64,000 nucleotides of DNA, taken from Jeotgalibacillus salarius. Lineage in GTDB: Bacteria; Bacillota; Bacilli; Bacillales; Jeotgalibacillaceae. The stretch lies in assembly GCF_004405125.1 (NCBI RefSeq), contig NZ_SORX01000001.1, forward strand, positions 255,780 through 319,779, written 5' to 3'. Each line of letters begins with the position of its first letter. The first letter of the stretch is position 1. A model generated the notes under the pieces. The model ran no database searches. It had not been told where the DNA came from and was given only the letters and a program-made list of their open reading frames with translations. Below are positions 26,316 to 34,942 of the stretch, piece after piece. The position numbers were made by a program, and so were the translations under genes.

Positions 26316-27320
26316 TTAAGTTTTTTTCACATACATTGGGCTAAAAAATACGCTCGGTCTGCTTCCTTCTTTACTCTGGAAATTAAATTTATACATCCAT
26401 TCGAGCGCCTTTCTCGAACTATCAATATCTAAAAAATTACGCAAGTCTTTGATACTGCAGCTATCTTTTATTAATAAAAAATAATCTGTAACACTTTCCA
26501 AAAAATTTTCTTTATTGCTGTGTCCACAACTTTGACAACACCATTTACCATAATTCAGCACAGTTCCCTTATCACATTTAATACACAGAACGCCTCTTAT
26601 TAACTCATTCTCTTCTATAGAATATGGTGATCTTACGTCCTTCCAGTATGGAGTTAAACTTTTATTCATAATCTTTGTCCACAATTCCTTAACACCTTTT
26701 TGATCTAAAACTTGTACACGATATAACAATTTTAATTCTCTCATTTTTCTGGTTACACTTTCTATTCTTGTTATCTGATTATAAATACTTTGCTCATCAG
26801 ACCTCACAGTAAATTTCACCTGACTATTCGTAAACACCACCATTTCTATTACGGGAATTTTAACGTTAAGGTTTTTCAACAAAACTTCAATTCCCTCTTT
26901 ATGACGTTCAACTTGCGTAACTGGGCATGAGAAATATTCTTCTTTGCCGTTCACGACTCGGCTTAGACTGCCTCCCTTCTTGTCAAAATGCAGATTACCT
27001 TTTATATTCTTTATTTCGCAGATTAGTATAAATGAGGGTGTAATGAATAATGAATCAATTTGGATGGTTTCGGAAAATGCAGGAAGTGTGATGTTTCTGA
27101 GGTTTAAACATCTTGGGGAAAGAACGTGTGAAGTGAATTGGTCAAAAAAATTTTCACCGTGGAAGCCTGATTCTAAAATTGAGATTTTTTCTTCAATTTT
27201 ATTTAAGGATAAGTGGTTCGGTGGCAGCCTCCTTTTCAAAGCTTTTAGCGCCTTCAACTGCATTGGTTCGGTTCGGGTATTTGAATACATATGCCAACTC
27301 CTTTCAGTAATATTTTCCAT
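26316..27320 (-). CDS. NERD-domain protein with C-terminal Cys-rich motif
   Basis: Cytoplasmic 334-aa protein with a nuclease-related (NERD) domain at ~residues 45-170; the likely metal-binding residues are kept in QIDSLFITPSFILICEIKNIKG (Asp, then Glu-x-Lys). A second region has four Cys arranged as a zinc-ribbon-like CIKC...CCQSC (~residues 245-265). Possible translation start at 27320 or at MYSNTRTEPMQ, 11 codons later. The gene is AT-rich relative to its flanks and bracketed by 21-bp arrays B and C. NERD proteins are predicted DNA-processing enzymes; the exact role is unknown. Confidence 0.75.
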   Translation of the reverse strand: MENITERSWHMYSNTRTEPMQLKALKALKRRLPPNHLSLNKIEEKISILESGFHGENFFDQFTSHVLSPRCLNLRNITLPAFSETIQIDSLFITPSFILICEIKNIKGNLHFDKKGGSLSRVVNGKEEYFSCPVTQVERHKEGIEVLLKNLNVKIPVIEMVVFTNSQVKFTVRSDEQSIYNQITRIESVTRKMRELKLLYRVQVLDQKGVKELWTKIMNKSLTPYWKDVRSPYSIEENELIRGVLCIKCDKGTVLNYGKWCCQSCGHSNKENFLESVTDYFLLIKDSCSIKDLRNFLDIDSSRKALEWMYKFNFQSKEGSRPSVFFSPMYVKKT

Positions 27321-27409
27321 TATATCCTAATCTACTAACAACGGGAATAGAAGATAATAATGAGAGCACAATTTTATGAACATTTCGATCGTGATAAACC
27401 TTGTTAAAG

Positions 27410-27815
27410 TGCTAATCGTCGATGAAATTCAGTTCGATCAACAGAGTTTTAGGTTCATCGACGGGGGATTCTTCATAGTCGACTTGGTTTTACGATCTAT
27501 CAACACACCTCCGCATGCGACCGACCTACTTTCCATGCACATCGTCCAAACCCCCTCTTCTATCAACCTACTCTTTCATACATCACTTCACTGGCTATTG
27601 ATGCCATTGAGACATCAGTTACTCAATGGCATCAAAGGCGCAAACCAGGATCTGAAGATGCGTTGACGGTGACCCCCGCGCAATAGACCAGGTTTTGCGG
27701 TGCATCAACGTACTTCTACTCGCCATCGACGTATTTGCACAGTAAGTAGACACACTTTCCACGCCCATCGACTAACTTCCCGCTTCGATCAACAGTGCTC
27801 CCTACTTACCTGTAA
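27410..27815. repeat. 21-bp-period array C, RTCGAC/RTCAAC core
   Basis: About eight units, a hairpin (27598-27635), then about seven more. Successive unit starts ATCGAC, GTCGAC, ATCAAC, ACCGAC, ATCGTC, ATCAAC upstream and GTTGAC, ATAGAC, ATCAAC, ATCGAC, GTAGAC, ATCGAC, ATCAAC downstream lie exactly 21 bases apart. It fills most of the 546-base gap between the NERD gene and the glucosaminidase gene and shows no coding signal. Confidence 0.8.
27598..27635. other. Conserved hairpin inside array C
   Basis: A perfect 14-bp stem (27598-27611 with 27622-27635) with ten-base loop ACATCAGTTA. It matches the hairpin at 26104-26149 in loop and inner stem, with A-T in place of G-C at stem positions next to the loop on both arms. 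Confidence 0.65.
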
Positions 27816-27824
27816 AACTCAAAA

Positions 27825-27859
27825 CAAAAACCGCCCGGCTCGCCGGACAGTTTTTGTTA
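27825..27859 (-). terminator. Terminator of SLH-glucosaminidase gene
   Basis: A GC-rich 7-8-bp stem with a two-base GA loop region (about 27832-27850), followed on the minus strand by TTTTTG. Confidence 0.7.
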
Positions 27860-27866
27860 TCGTATA

Positions 27867-29876
27867 TTATTTTACAATTGGCAACATTTTCACATAGTGG
27901 CCAGACACATAAGCATCTTTGTTAACACCTATATCTGAAGCGATTTTAATCCATGGTATCTCTGAGGCACCAGCAGCTTCTTCTTTTATAATAATTGGCA
28001 TGTTTGATTTAGGGTAAGTGAACAGTTTAGTTGCAACTGACAGTTCAGGTGCCGTTCTGACGTTCAGCCCAGTGGTAGTTGTCATACCAATTTGAACTGC
28101 ATTTTTCAAATCTTTTCCACCTAAAGCTTGATCGATACGATACATATGTCCTGCCGCTTTTGAACCCCAATATGGATCAGAAGCGTACTTTACATTAAAA
28201 CCATACCCTTTGTGTCCGAATGCTGCCCCATTCGCATGGGGACCAGTTGGCGGAATATAGTTTTTATTCCAGAATTCATTTAGTAATTCGTCAACATTAT
28301 CCTGTACGGTTTCAAAATGATCATTTGCAGGATTATCATCGTATACCCGGAGTCCGAATAAGTTGTTAAAAGTCAAAGCTCGCTCGCTTAAACCATATGC
28401 TGACTCGTGCTGAGCAAGCGCCAGAATCATCAGCGCATTTACGCCTTTTTCTTTTTCAACTTTTTTCAAATGTGTGCCAAGCCCTACTAATTTACTTCTC
28501 TTATACGCATCTTTGTATAAAGTATTGTTAGGGTTTCTGGCTTCAAGACGTTTCAGCTCGTCTACAATATACTGATTTATTTCCTCAGCAGTATAGTTCG
28601 TTACACTTCTTGCAGGGAGGTGCTGAAAATATTGATAACCTTCGGCTACTTCTCTTCCGTTTGCATCGTAGAATTGCGTACCGTCCCAGCTGTAATATGT
28701 TTGACCCTGCACAAGTTTGTCAGGTGCCGGTCCGACTACATAACTTGCAGCTGAATTGCGGCTGTTCATATAGACACGGTGCAGAAGTTCTCCCGCAGCA
28801 TTGACTGAGTAACTTGAACGATCTTCAAGTGCAGTGAACGGTATCAGCTTTACGTTACTGTGCTTCACATAGCCAATTTTATTACCAACCTGCACTTTAA
28901 CTTTATCTTTATCTGCATCAAGATAGCGAAGCTCTGTATCGTTTACTACATATGTCCATGCAGACGTCATAGATTCATTATAAACGTTTGTTAAAGAACC
29001 TGATGGCGTAGGGATAGTCAGGGCAATACCTGTATTCATTTTAAGAACAGAGTCTCCAAAAGTAAGGAATTTACCTGAGCTTCCCTGATAAGCTTTCAAT
29101 GCTTCATCGTATGTGTCGTATTCTCTTTCAACAAAAAGCTCTCCTGAAGAAGTGAATGTTCCGATCCCATACCCCACTTCAGGTTTTTCTGGTTCTTCAG
29201 GATCTTGAGGTTCTTCAGGTGTGCCCGGTTCTTCCGGTACTGGTTCGGTTTCAGCTTTAATCGTATTTAAAAGTTCATAGATCACTTTAGCTGCCTGGCC
29301 TCGTGTTGAACGCTCTTTCGGTGCGAAGTACTGCTTATTGTTAATTGTTTTACCATTGATGATGCCGTAATGTACATTTACTGATACATGCTCAAGGTAA
29401 TCTTTGTTAATCAGATCATTATCTGCAAAGCGCAGCGTTGCTCTGTCTGCGTCAACCTGTAGATAATCAAGCGCTCTTTTTAACATAACAGCCATATGTT
29501 CACGTGAAATTTGGGTGTGAGGGCGGAAAGTACTGTCTTGATATCCAGTAATAATTCCAGCTCCGGCAGCCCCCTGAATACGATTAATCGTTTCTTCATC
29601 AGTAGGCATATCACTGAAGTTCTGGGTTAAATCAGGCTCCAGGTTTAGAGACCTTGCAATCAGTGAAGCGAACTGTACTCTTGTTACGGAATTATATGGA
29701 CGGAATGAACCATCATCATAACCTTTCATGATTTCCTGATTGATTAATGCTCTAATCTGTTCTTCCATCGGATGATCAGTGATATCATCGTTCGCCTTTA
29801 CATGATTCGTGCTGACGAAAGGTAAAATTAACATGAAAGAAAGAAATAACTTTGCTACTATAGATGGTTTAAACAT
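27867..29876 (-). CDS. SLH-anchored glucosaminidase (GH73-like)
   Basis: Secreted 669-aa peptidoglycan hydrolase. Signal peptide KLFLSFMLILPFVSTNHVKA, three N-terminal SLH modules (~residues 30-210), a Pro/Glu-rich linker (EEPGTPEEPQDPEEP), a middle region with a diverged SH3-like part, and a mannosyl-glycoprotein endo-beta-N-acetylglucosaminidase domain with catalytic Glu in ALAQHESAYGLS and FNNLFGL. A final SH3b module contains LNVRTAP. It starts with GGGAG upstream of the ATG. Predicted to cut the glycan strand beside GlcNAc at the wall. Confidence 0.9.
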   Translation of the reverse strand: MFKPSIVAKLFLSFMLILPFVSTNHVKANDDITDHPMEEQIRALINQEIMKGYDDGSFRPYNSVTRVQFASLIARSLNLEPDLTQNFSDMPTDEETINRIQGAAGAGIITGYQDSTFRPHTQISREHMAVMLKRALDYLQVDADRATLRFADNDLINKDYLEHVSVNVHYGIINGKTINNKQYFAPKERSTRGQAAKVIYELLNTIKAETEPVPEEPGTPEEPQDPEEPEKPEVGYGIGTFTSSGELFVEREYDTYDEALKAYQGSSGKFLTFGDSVLKMNTGIALTIPTPSGSLTNVYNESMTSAWTYVVNDTELRYLDADKDKVKVQVGNKIGYVKHSNVKLIPFTALEDRSSYSVNAAGELLHRVYMNSRNSAASYVVGPAPDKLVQGQTYYSWDGTQFYDANGREVAEGYQYFQHLPARSVTNYTAEEINQYIVDELKRLEARNPNNTLYKDAYKRSKLVGLGTHLKKVEKEKGVNALMILALAQHESAYGLSERALTFNNLFGLRVYDDNPANDHFETVQDNVDELLNEFWNKNYIPPTGPHANGAAFGHKGYGFNVKYASDPYWGSKAAGHMYRIDQALGGKDLKNAVQIGMTTTTGLNVRTAPELSVATKLFTYPKSNMPIIIKEEAAGASEIPWIKIASDIGVNKDAYVSGHYVKMLPIVK

Positions 29877-30094
29877 TCTTTTGCACTCCCTTATGAAAAT
29901 CTTGGTGCCAATGACTTTTTTGACAAAATAATCTATCTACTATCCTACCATATAGAAGACGGATTTCAGCTATTTTCTGAGAAAAAGAGGACTTTATATA
30001 CAGACGAAGTTAACTTTTGAAAGTTTCAAATATCACACTGTTCACTAATCTTTTACACAACCTGATCACAATGTCTTGTATTTTCATTTATGTA

Positions 30095-30124
30095 TTGCTA
30101 TCATCTGACGATATCCGCTATTAT
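30095..30124 (+). promoter_or_regulatory. Candidate promoter of O-antigen-ligase-like gene
   Basis: TTGCTA, an 18-base spacer and TATTAT, about 80 bases before the start codon. Nothing else recognisable is in the 330-base gap 29877-30206. Confidence 0.35.
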
Positions 30125-30206
30125 TAAATGGATGCTCGTACAAGGTATAGATTAAATCTATAAGAATATAAATCCCCATATTATGGAAAAGGATAGGAAT
30201 GAAACT

Positions 30207-31568
30207 ATGCTCAAGTCTTTGCAAACGAATGAAAAATTAATACTGCTTTTCTTCTATTTTATTGCACTTCAACCTATCATTGATGTGCTCACAACTTTCA
30301 GTATTACACAGCTGCAGGTCAGCGCAACAGTTGGCGTGCTGATCAGAATTCTTTACATGGGCGTCAGTGCACTTTTCCTGCTTATCAACTGGAAGAACAG
30401 TAAAATCGCAAAATACGCTGTTATTTACTTCACTGCCTGGGGCATATATCTATTGATTAACCTGGGTATCAGTTACATGGAAAAGCCGATTTTTTACTTT
30501 GGTGAAGAGATTAAATACCTAGTAAAGCTTTCATACTTTAATGTTGTGTTATTAAACTTTGTATTTTTATTCCGCTATTTCTCAAAACATCTGAATTTGG
30601 CAAAAGTATTTTTCCATAATATTATGATTGCTTCAGTATTTATCGGATTTGTAATGGTAATCGCTATTTTAACTGGTACCAGCCTTGAAGCATATGAATG
30701 GACAAAAACCGGGTTTACCGGATGGTTCTTTGCAGGTAATGAGCTTGGCGCTTCACTCGCTATCATCCTGCCAATCGTTCTTTATTTCGCAATTTTGCGG
30801 ACTGAAAAGGTAAAGCACTTCGCTTATTGGATCCCATTTATACTTGTCAGTTTTTCACTCATTATGATCGGAACAAAAGTAGGCTATGGCGCTGTTGCCA
30901 TAACACTCGTAATGGGCCTGATCAGTGCAGTCATTGCTTTGTTCGCAAAAGTGAAACACTTTGGCAACCTGAAAGTCAGTGCAGCATTTACTTTAGCTCT
31001 GTTGATTGTCCTTGGTGCAGTAACACCATTTACACCAGTGTTTCTGAACACTTACGCGCATATTGATTTACTAGAAGATCAGCGTCAACAAGCAGAGGAC
31101 CAAGAACCTGTTGAGGGTGTTGAAGATGAACCTGTCGAGGAAGAAGATAACAATCTGAATAGCCTCATATTAAGTAACCGTGATCTTTTCCTGAACCAAT
31201 TTGGTGAATATTACGCTGAAGCGCCTGTGACTCAAAAAGTTTTTGGTATGGGTTACGCAGGGAACTTTGAAGAAGTACCAAAGATGATTGAAATGGATTA
31301 TTCCGACGTATTTTATTCAGTAGGGATCATCGGAACAATATTATACTTCCTGCCGATCCTATACATCGCAATATCAGCTATTCGAAATGTTTTTAAAGAA
31401 TTCAAAGCAATATTCTATCCCCATTATGCACTTGTGATTTCAAGTATCGTATTGGGACTGGGTATTGCACACTTTGCCGGTCACGTTTTCACAGCGCCGG
31501 GCGTCAGTATCTATCTGGCCATTGTGACAGCATATTTTTATCATCACTTAAAAGAAGAAAAGGCTTAA
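30207..31568 (+). CDS. O-antigen ligase-like membrane protein
   Basis: Polytopic 453-aa protein with about 11 helices and a large extracytoplasmic loop near residues 290-350, which is strongly acidic (EDQEPVEGVEDEPVEEEDNN). This topology and TGWFFAGNELGASLAIILP resemble the O-antigen ligase/polymerase (Wzy/WaaL) superfamily, which polymerises or transfers lipid-linked glycans. The ATG at 30207 is preferred because GGATAGG precedes it; the in-frame ATG at 30183 has no site. It stands upstream of the Gtr genes and may act on the same polymer. Confidence 0.8.
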   Translation: MLKSLQTNEKLILLFFYFIALQPIIDVLTTFSITQLQVSATVGVLIRILYMGVSALFLLINWKNSKIAKYAVIYFTAWGIYLLINLGISYMEKPIFYFGEEIKYLVKLSYFNVVLLNFVFLFRYFSKHLNLAKVFFHNIMIASVFIGFVMVIAILTGTSLEAYEWTKTGFTGWFFAGNELGASLAIILPIVLYFAILRTEKVKHFAYWIPFILVSFSLIMIGTKVGYGAVAITLVMGLISAVIALFAKVKHFGNLKVSAAFTLALLIVLGAVTPFTPVFLNTYAHIDLLEDQRQQAEDQEPVEGVEDEPVEEEDNNLNSLILSNRDLFLNQFGEYYAEAPVTQKVFGMGYAGNFEEVPKMIEMDYSDVFYSVGIIGTILYFLPILYIAISAIRNVFKEFKAIFYPHYALVISSIVLGLGIAHFAGHVFTAPGVSIYLAIVTAYFYHHLKEEKA

Positions 31569-31572
31569 CGCC

Positions 31573-31606
31573 TAACCCGGTGCCGATTGGTGCCGGGTTA
31601 TTTTAT
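31573..31606 (+). terminator. Terminator of ligase-like gene
   Basis: An 8-bp stem (31573-31580 with 31593-31600) followed by TTTTAT. Confidence 0.7.
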
Positions 31607-31690
31607 GGGGTCACAATAGGATCGAAGCTGAAGGAGTCATTTTATTATCTTTCTAAATGTTGCTCGCTTAACTCTGTCCCATTGTGCCCC
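31607..31690. repeat. Degenerate GGGGACGGAG palindromic element
   Basis: The ends GGGGTCACAATAGGATCGAAG and CTCTGTCCCATTGTGCCCC are imperfect reverse complements and resemble the element beside the RAYT gene. It is the only copy seen outside 46.6-63.5 kb and looks decayed. Confidence 0.5.
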
Positions 31691-31781
31691 TCAAATATAC
31701 GCATGAGAATGGTCAGGGTTGGCTTGGTGAAAATTGGCTGATACAATAGACAAGATGATTTTATTGAAGTGAGGTTTGGAT

Positions 31782-32180
31782 GTGGAACAATTGATGGGAC
31801 GCTTATTGCAGAATGAAACGATCAAGTTTATTATGGTCGGATTTTTTAATACATTTCACTATTATTTATGGTATTTGCTTTTCACAGAAGTTTTGACGAT
31901 TCATTATCTTGTCGGCCACTGGCTGGCGTTTCTGATCAGTATGGTTGGATCATTTTACTTGAATACTTATTTTACTTACAGGACGAAGCCAAGCTGGAGA
32001 AAGTTCTTCCAGTTCCCGCTTACCTATGTCGTAAATATCTCAGTTTCAACAGGCGCGCTATATATTTTGACCGAATGGATGCAAATTGATAATAAAATTG
32101 CACCATTGCTTGCTTCAGGTATTGCCATACCCTTTACTTTTGTCATTTCGAGAAAAATATTGAAAACGGAAAAGGATTGA
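31782..32180 (+). CDS. GtrA-family membrane protein
   Basis: Small four-helix membrane protein (~132 aa) of the GtrA/GtcA family, thought to flip undecaprenyl-phosphate-linked sugars. Typical features are FIMVGFFNTFHYYLWYLLF, an aromatic-rich SFYLNTYFTYRTK loop, and FTFVISRKIL at the end. The GTG at 31782 has GAGG seven bases upstream; a TTG at 31776 would leave no spacing. It lies 4 bases before the GT2 gene in the same operon. Confidence 0.88.
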   Translation: MEQLMGRLLQNETIKFIMVGFFNTFHYYLWYLLFTEVLTIHYLVGHWLAFLISMVGSFYLNTYFTYRTKPSWRKFFQFPLTYVVNISVSTGALYILTEWMQIDNKIAPLLASGIAIPFTFVISRKILKTEKD

Positions 32181-32184
32181 TCCA

Positions 32185-33102
32185 GTGAAAACGCTAAGTA
32201 TAATTATTCCGTGCTATAACGAAGAAGCTACAGTTCAGAAGTTTTATGATGAAACGAAAGAGTGGATGAAGAAGGTCCCCGCTCAAATTGAGTATGTTTT
32301 TGTTGATGATGGAAGCCGTGACCAGACACTGCCAATTCTAAGAGAACTTGCAGAACTGGATCAGGACGTTCACTATATTTCCTTTAGCAGAAATTTTGGT
32401 AAAGAGGCCGCTATTTTAGCTGGGTTTCAGTATGCTAAAGGGGATGCTGTTGTGTTGATTGATGCAGACCTTCAGCACCCCCCTTCTCTTATTCCGACGA
32501 TGTGGAATCACTATGAGAATGGCTATGATCAGGTCATCGCAAAACGTAACAGGACTGGTGAAAAATTTGTACGTAAGAGATTAACAAACGTTTACTATAA
32601 ATTAGTTAACAGACTGGTTGAAGTTGAAATCACTGACGGTGTAGGTGATTTTAGATTATTAAGCAGACAAGCACTTGATGCACTGCTTTCTTTAACTGAA
32701 TATAACCGTTTTTCAAAAGGATTGTTTTCATGGATCGGATTTCATGAAAAAATGATTGAATTTGAAAATCAGATTCGTACAGAAGGAACGAGCAAATGGA
32801 GCTTTGCCAGCTTACTAAACTATGGGATGGATGGCATCCTGTCTTTTAACAACAAACCGCTGCGCATCGCCATTTACAGTGGCATTGGGATTACGCTTTT
32901 TGGCTTTATCTATATCCTGTTCACGCTTGTAAATTATTTTCTGCATGGTGTAGAAACACCGGGTTATTTCACTACAATTTCTGCCATTATTCTTCTTGGA
33001 GGTATTCAATTGCTCTTCCTTGGTATTATAGGAGAGTATATTGGCAGGATATATTTTGAAACGAAACGCAGGCCACAATATTTAGTAAAAGAGAAAAATT
33101 GA
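32185..33102 (+). CDS. GtrB-type polyprenyl-phosphate glycosyltransferase (GT2)
   Basis: Membrane GT2 enzyme (305 aa) that loads a sugar from a nucleotide donor onto undecaprenyl phosphate. The GT-A domain shows SIIIPCYNEE, VFVDDGSRDQT, VVLIDADLQHPP and the family motif VGDFRLLSRQA, followed by two C-terminal helices (GIGITLFGFIYILFTLVNYF; GGIQLLFLGIIGEYIGRIY). Middle gene of the GtrA-GtrB-GtrII set. The start uses ATG or GTG at 32185 with a weak site overlapping gtrA. Confidence 0.92.
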   Translation: MKTLSIIIPCYNEEATVQKFYDETKEWMKKVPAQIEYVFVDDGSRDQTLPILRELAELDQDVHYISFSRNFGKEAAILAGFQYAKGDAVVLIDADLQHPPSLIPTMWNHYENGYDQVIAKRNRTGEKFVRKRLTNVYYKLVNRLVEVEITDGVGDFRLLSRQALDALLSLTEYNRFSKGLFSWIGFHEKMIEFENQIRTEGTSKWSFASLLNYGMDGILSFNNKPLRIAIYSGIGITLFGFIYILFTLVNYFLHGVETPGYFTTISAIILLGGIQLLFLGIIGEYIGRIYFETKRRPQYLVKEKN

Positions 33103-33117
33103 TGAAGGAGCCTTCCA

Positions 33118-34665
33118 ATGCCTGAAGATTTACTCAAATGGATGAAATCGAATTTTAAAAAAGAATGGAAAATATCTTTTCTCGCTGCTGCGATTATTGG
33201 TTTTCTTACTCATATGTATGTCATGACAAATACCTTGCCCAACCATGATGGGCTGATTAATGTTTATAACACGCAGGAAAAGTTTGTGTCTGGTCGTTTT
33301 TTCCTCAGTCCTCTCGCCGGTATTAGTTCTTATTTTGAACTGCCCTGGCTGATTGGAGCGTTATCAATTTTATATCTCGCATTAACAGCTGTTTTTGTCA
33401 CCATGCTATTTGATTTAAAAAAGACCACATCTATCATCATTGCTGCCGGAATGGTTGCTACATTCCCAACAGTAGGCGCAACGTTTTCTTATATGTTTAC
33501 GGCAGATGGCTATATGCTGGCAAATTTACTGACAGTGATTTCGCTTGTTGTCGCTAAAAAATGGCGCTTTGGTTTCATTCCAGGTGCTATTATTTTCTTC
33601 GTGAGTGTAGGTACCTATCAGGCAAACCTGACAATGCTTTTAGTGTTTGCAGGCGTATATCTCATCAAAGAGCTGTTGCGTAAAGACTCAACTGTTAAAG
33701 AATTTTTCGTTTACTTGATGCGTTTTTCAGGTGTAGCAGCTCTCGGCATGGGGCTTTACTTCGCATTGTTTAAAATCTATCAAACTTTCTTTGCAGGTCA
33801 GATCACCAACTACCAGGGGTTAAATGAGGTAGGTGCCGGTGGAGAAAGTCTGAGAGTTACATTAGGAAAAATTAAAGATAGTGGCATGGAATTCTTTTTT
33901 CACGGACTCGTGACGGACTCTTTTCCGAGACTATTTAGTTTATTGAACGTGGGGTTCTTTATTTTGTTGGCAGCAGGTTTGATTTTAGCTGTTGTCCACA
34001 ACAAAACTTATACGCAACCGATTAAGATTGCATTATTGGCTGGCAGTTTAAGCGCTCTGCCATTCTTAACATACTTACTTTATTTCGTTTCTCCAGGCGT
34101 AACGTATCATATGTTAATGGTTATGGCGATTTCAGCTATCTACATGTTGCCGGTGATTATATATGATCAAATGAATTTTGCAGGGCGGACACCACTTATG
34201 GCAAAAGCATATTCATGGGTTGCTGTCTTGCTCGTCAGCGTGATCATCTACAATTTCGCTGTAATCTCAAATATTGCGTACTTCAATATGAATTTGCGAT
34301 ATGAGAAGTCGTTCGCAACAATGAACCGGATCCTTGATCGAATGGAGCAAACGGAAAACTACGATGAGTTACAGCAAATCGGTATAATCGGTGCTCCGGA
34401 TATCCGATCAAATATCGGTATTAAAGTTTGGAACAGCATACCTGAAATGACAGGTGCAATGGGAGACTCATTCTTAGCGCATCCCGCTCATATGGAATAT
34501 ATGCTCAACACCTATTTTGGAGAAGATTTCTATCTGATAGGAGATTATACGCTGGATGAATTTAAAGAACGTCCTGAAGTAGAGGAAATGCCCGTGTGGC
34601 CTGAAGAAGGTTCAATTCAGCTGATTGACAATACACTCATCTTGAAGTTTAGTGAATATGAATAA
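33118..34665 (+). CDS. GtrII-family glucosyltransferase-like membrane protein
   Basis: Polytopic 515-aa protein with about ten helices of the GtrII family, which moves glucose from undecaprenyl-P-glucose to an extracytoplasmic acceptor, as in serotype conversion. The first loop carries NTLPNHDGLINVYN with the expected acidic residue, then KFVSGRFFLSPLAG; the ~120-residue C-terminal part is soluble. GAAGGAG precedes the ATG, 15 bases after gtrB. The acceptor here is probably a wall or S-layer-associated glycan; that is inferred from context. Confidence 0.8.
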   Translation: MPEDLLKWMKSNFKKEWKISFLAAAIIGFLTHMYVMTNTLPNHDGLINVYNTQEKFVSGRFFLSPLAGISSYFELPWLIGALSILYLALTAVFVTMLFDLKKTTSIIIAAGMVATFPTVGATFSYMFTADGYMLANLLTVISLVVAKKWRFGFIPGAIIFFVSVGTYQANLTMLLVFAGVYLIKELLRKDSTVKEFFVYLMRFSGVAALGMGLYFALFKIYQTFFAGQITNYQGLNEVGAGGESLRVTLGKIKDSGMEFFFHGLVTDSFPRLFSLLNVGFFILLAAGLILAVVHNKTYTQPIKIALLAGSLSALPFLTYLLYFVSPGVTYHMLMVMAISAIYMLPVIIYDQMNFAGRTPLMAKAYSWVAVLLVSVIIYNFAVISNIAYFNMNLRYEKSFATMNRILDRMEQTENYDELQQIGIIGAPDIRSNIGIKVWNSIPEMTGAMGDSFLAHPAHMEYMLNTYFGEDFYLIGDYTLDEFKERPEVEEMPVWPEEGSIQLIDNTLILKFSEYE

Positions 34666-34674
34666 CTAAGAGAC

Positions 34675-34714
34675 AGTCCCCTTTCCGTTTTAAACGTGAT
34701 CGCGGGACTTTTTT
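34675..34714 (+). terminator. Terminator of Gtr operon
   Basis: AGTCCC (34675-34680) pairs with GGGACT (34704-34709), enclosing the smaller palindrome CGTTTTAAACG, and a T-run follows. Confidence 0.7.
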
Positions 34715-34737
34715 GTTGCAGCGTCAGATTTTTTTAT

Positions 34738-34864
34738 GGTCAACTGAATTTTCGGCTGCTTTGACTTACTTCTCTGCTCGATCGACCAACTCCACGGCCG
34801 ATTCGACCTACTTCTCCGCGCGATCGACCAACTTCTAGGCCACATCAACAGGTTCCACATAAAC
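34738..34864. repeat. 21-bp-period array D, RTCGAC core
   Basis: Six units of exactly 21 bases start GTCAAC, TTTGAC, ATCGAC, TTCGAC, ATCGAC, ATCAAC, several followed by CAACT or TTACTT. No hairpin like those in arrays B and C is seen. It lies between the convergent GtrII and SLH genes. Confidence 0.75.
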
Positions 34865-34887
34865 GGCATGCACATTTTTGCTTACAC

Positions 34888-34935
34888 AACCAAAAAACAC
34901 CCGGTCTCCCTTTTAAAAGAGAAACTGGATGTTTC
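34888..34935 (-). terminator. Terminator of SLH/MBL-fold gene
   Basis: On the minus strand a ~16-bp stem with one mismatch and several G-U pairs is followed by TTTTTTGG, 8 bases after the stop codon. Confidence 0.75.
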
Positions 34936-34942
34936 TAAAGTG

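Noticed and set aside
14340-34864. Arrays considered as CRISPR
   Set aside because: Units are contiguous and degenerate with no unique spacers of even length between identical repeats, and no cas gene is present.
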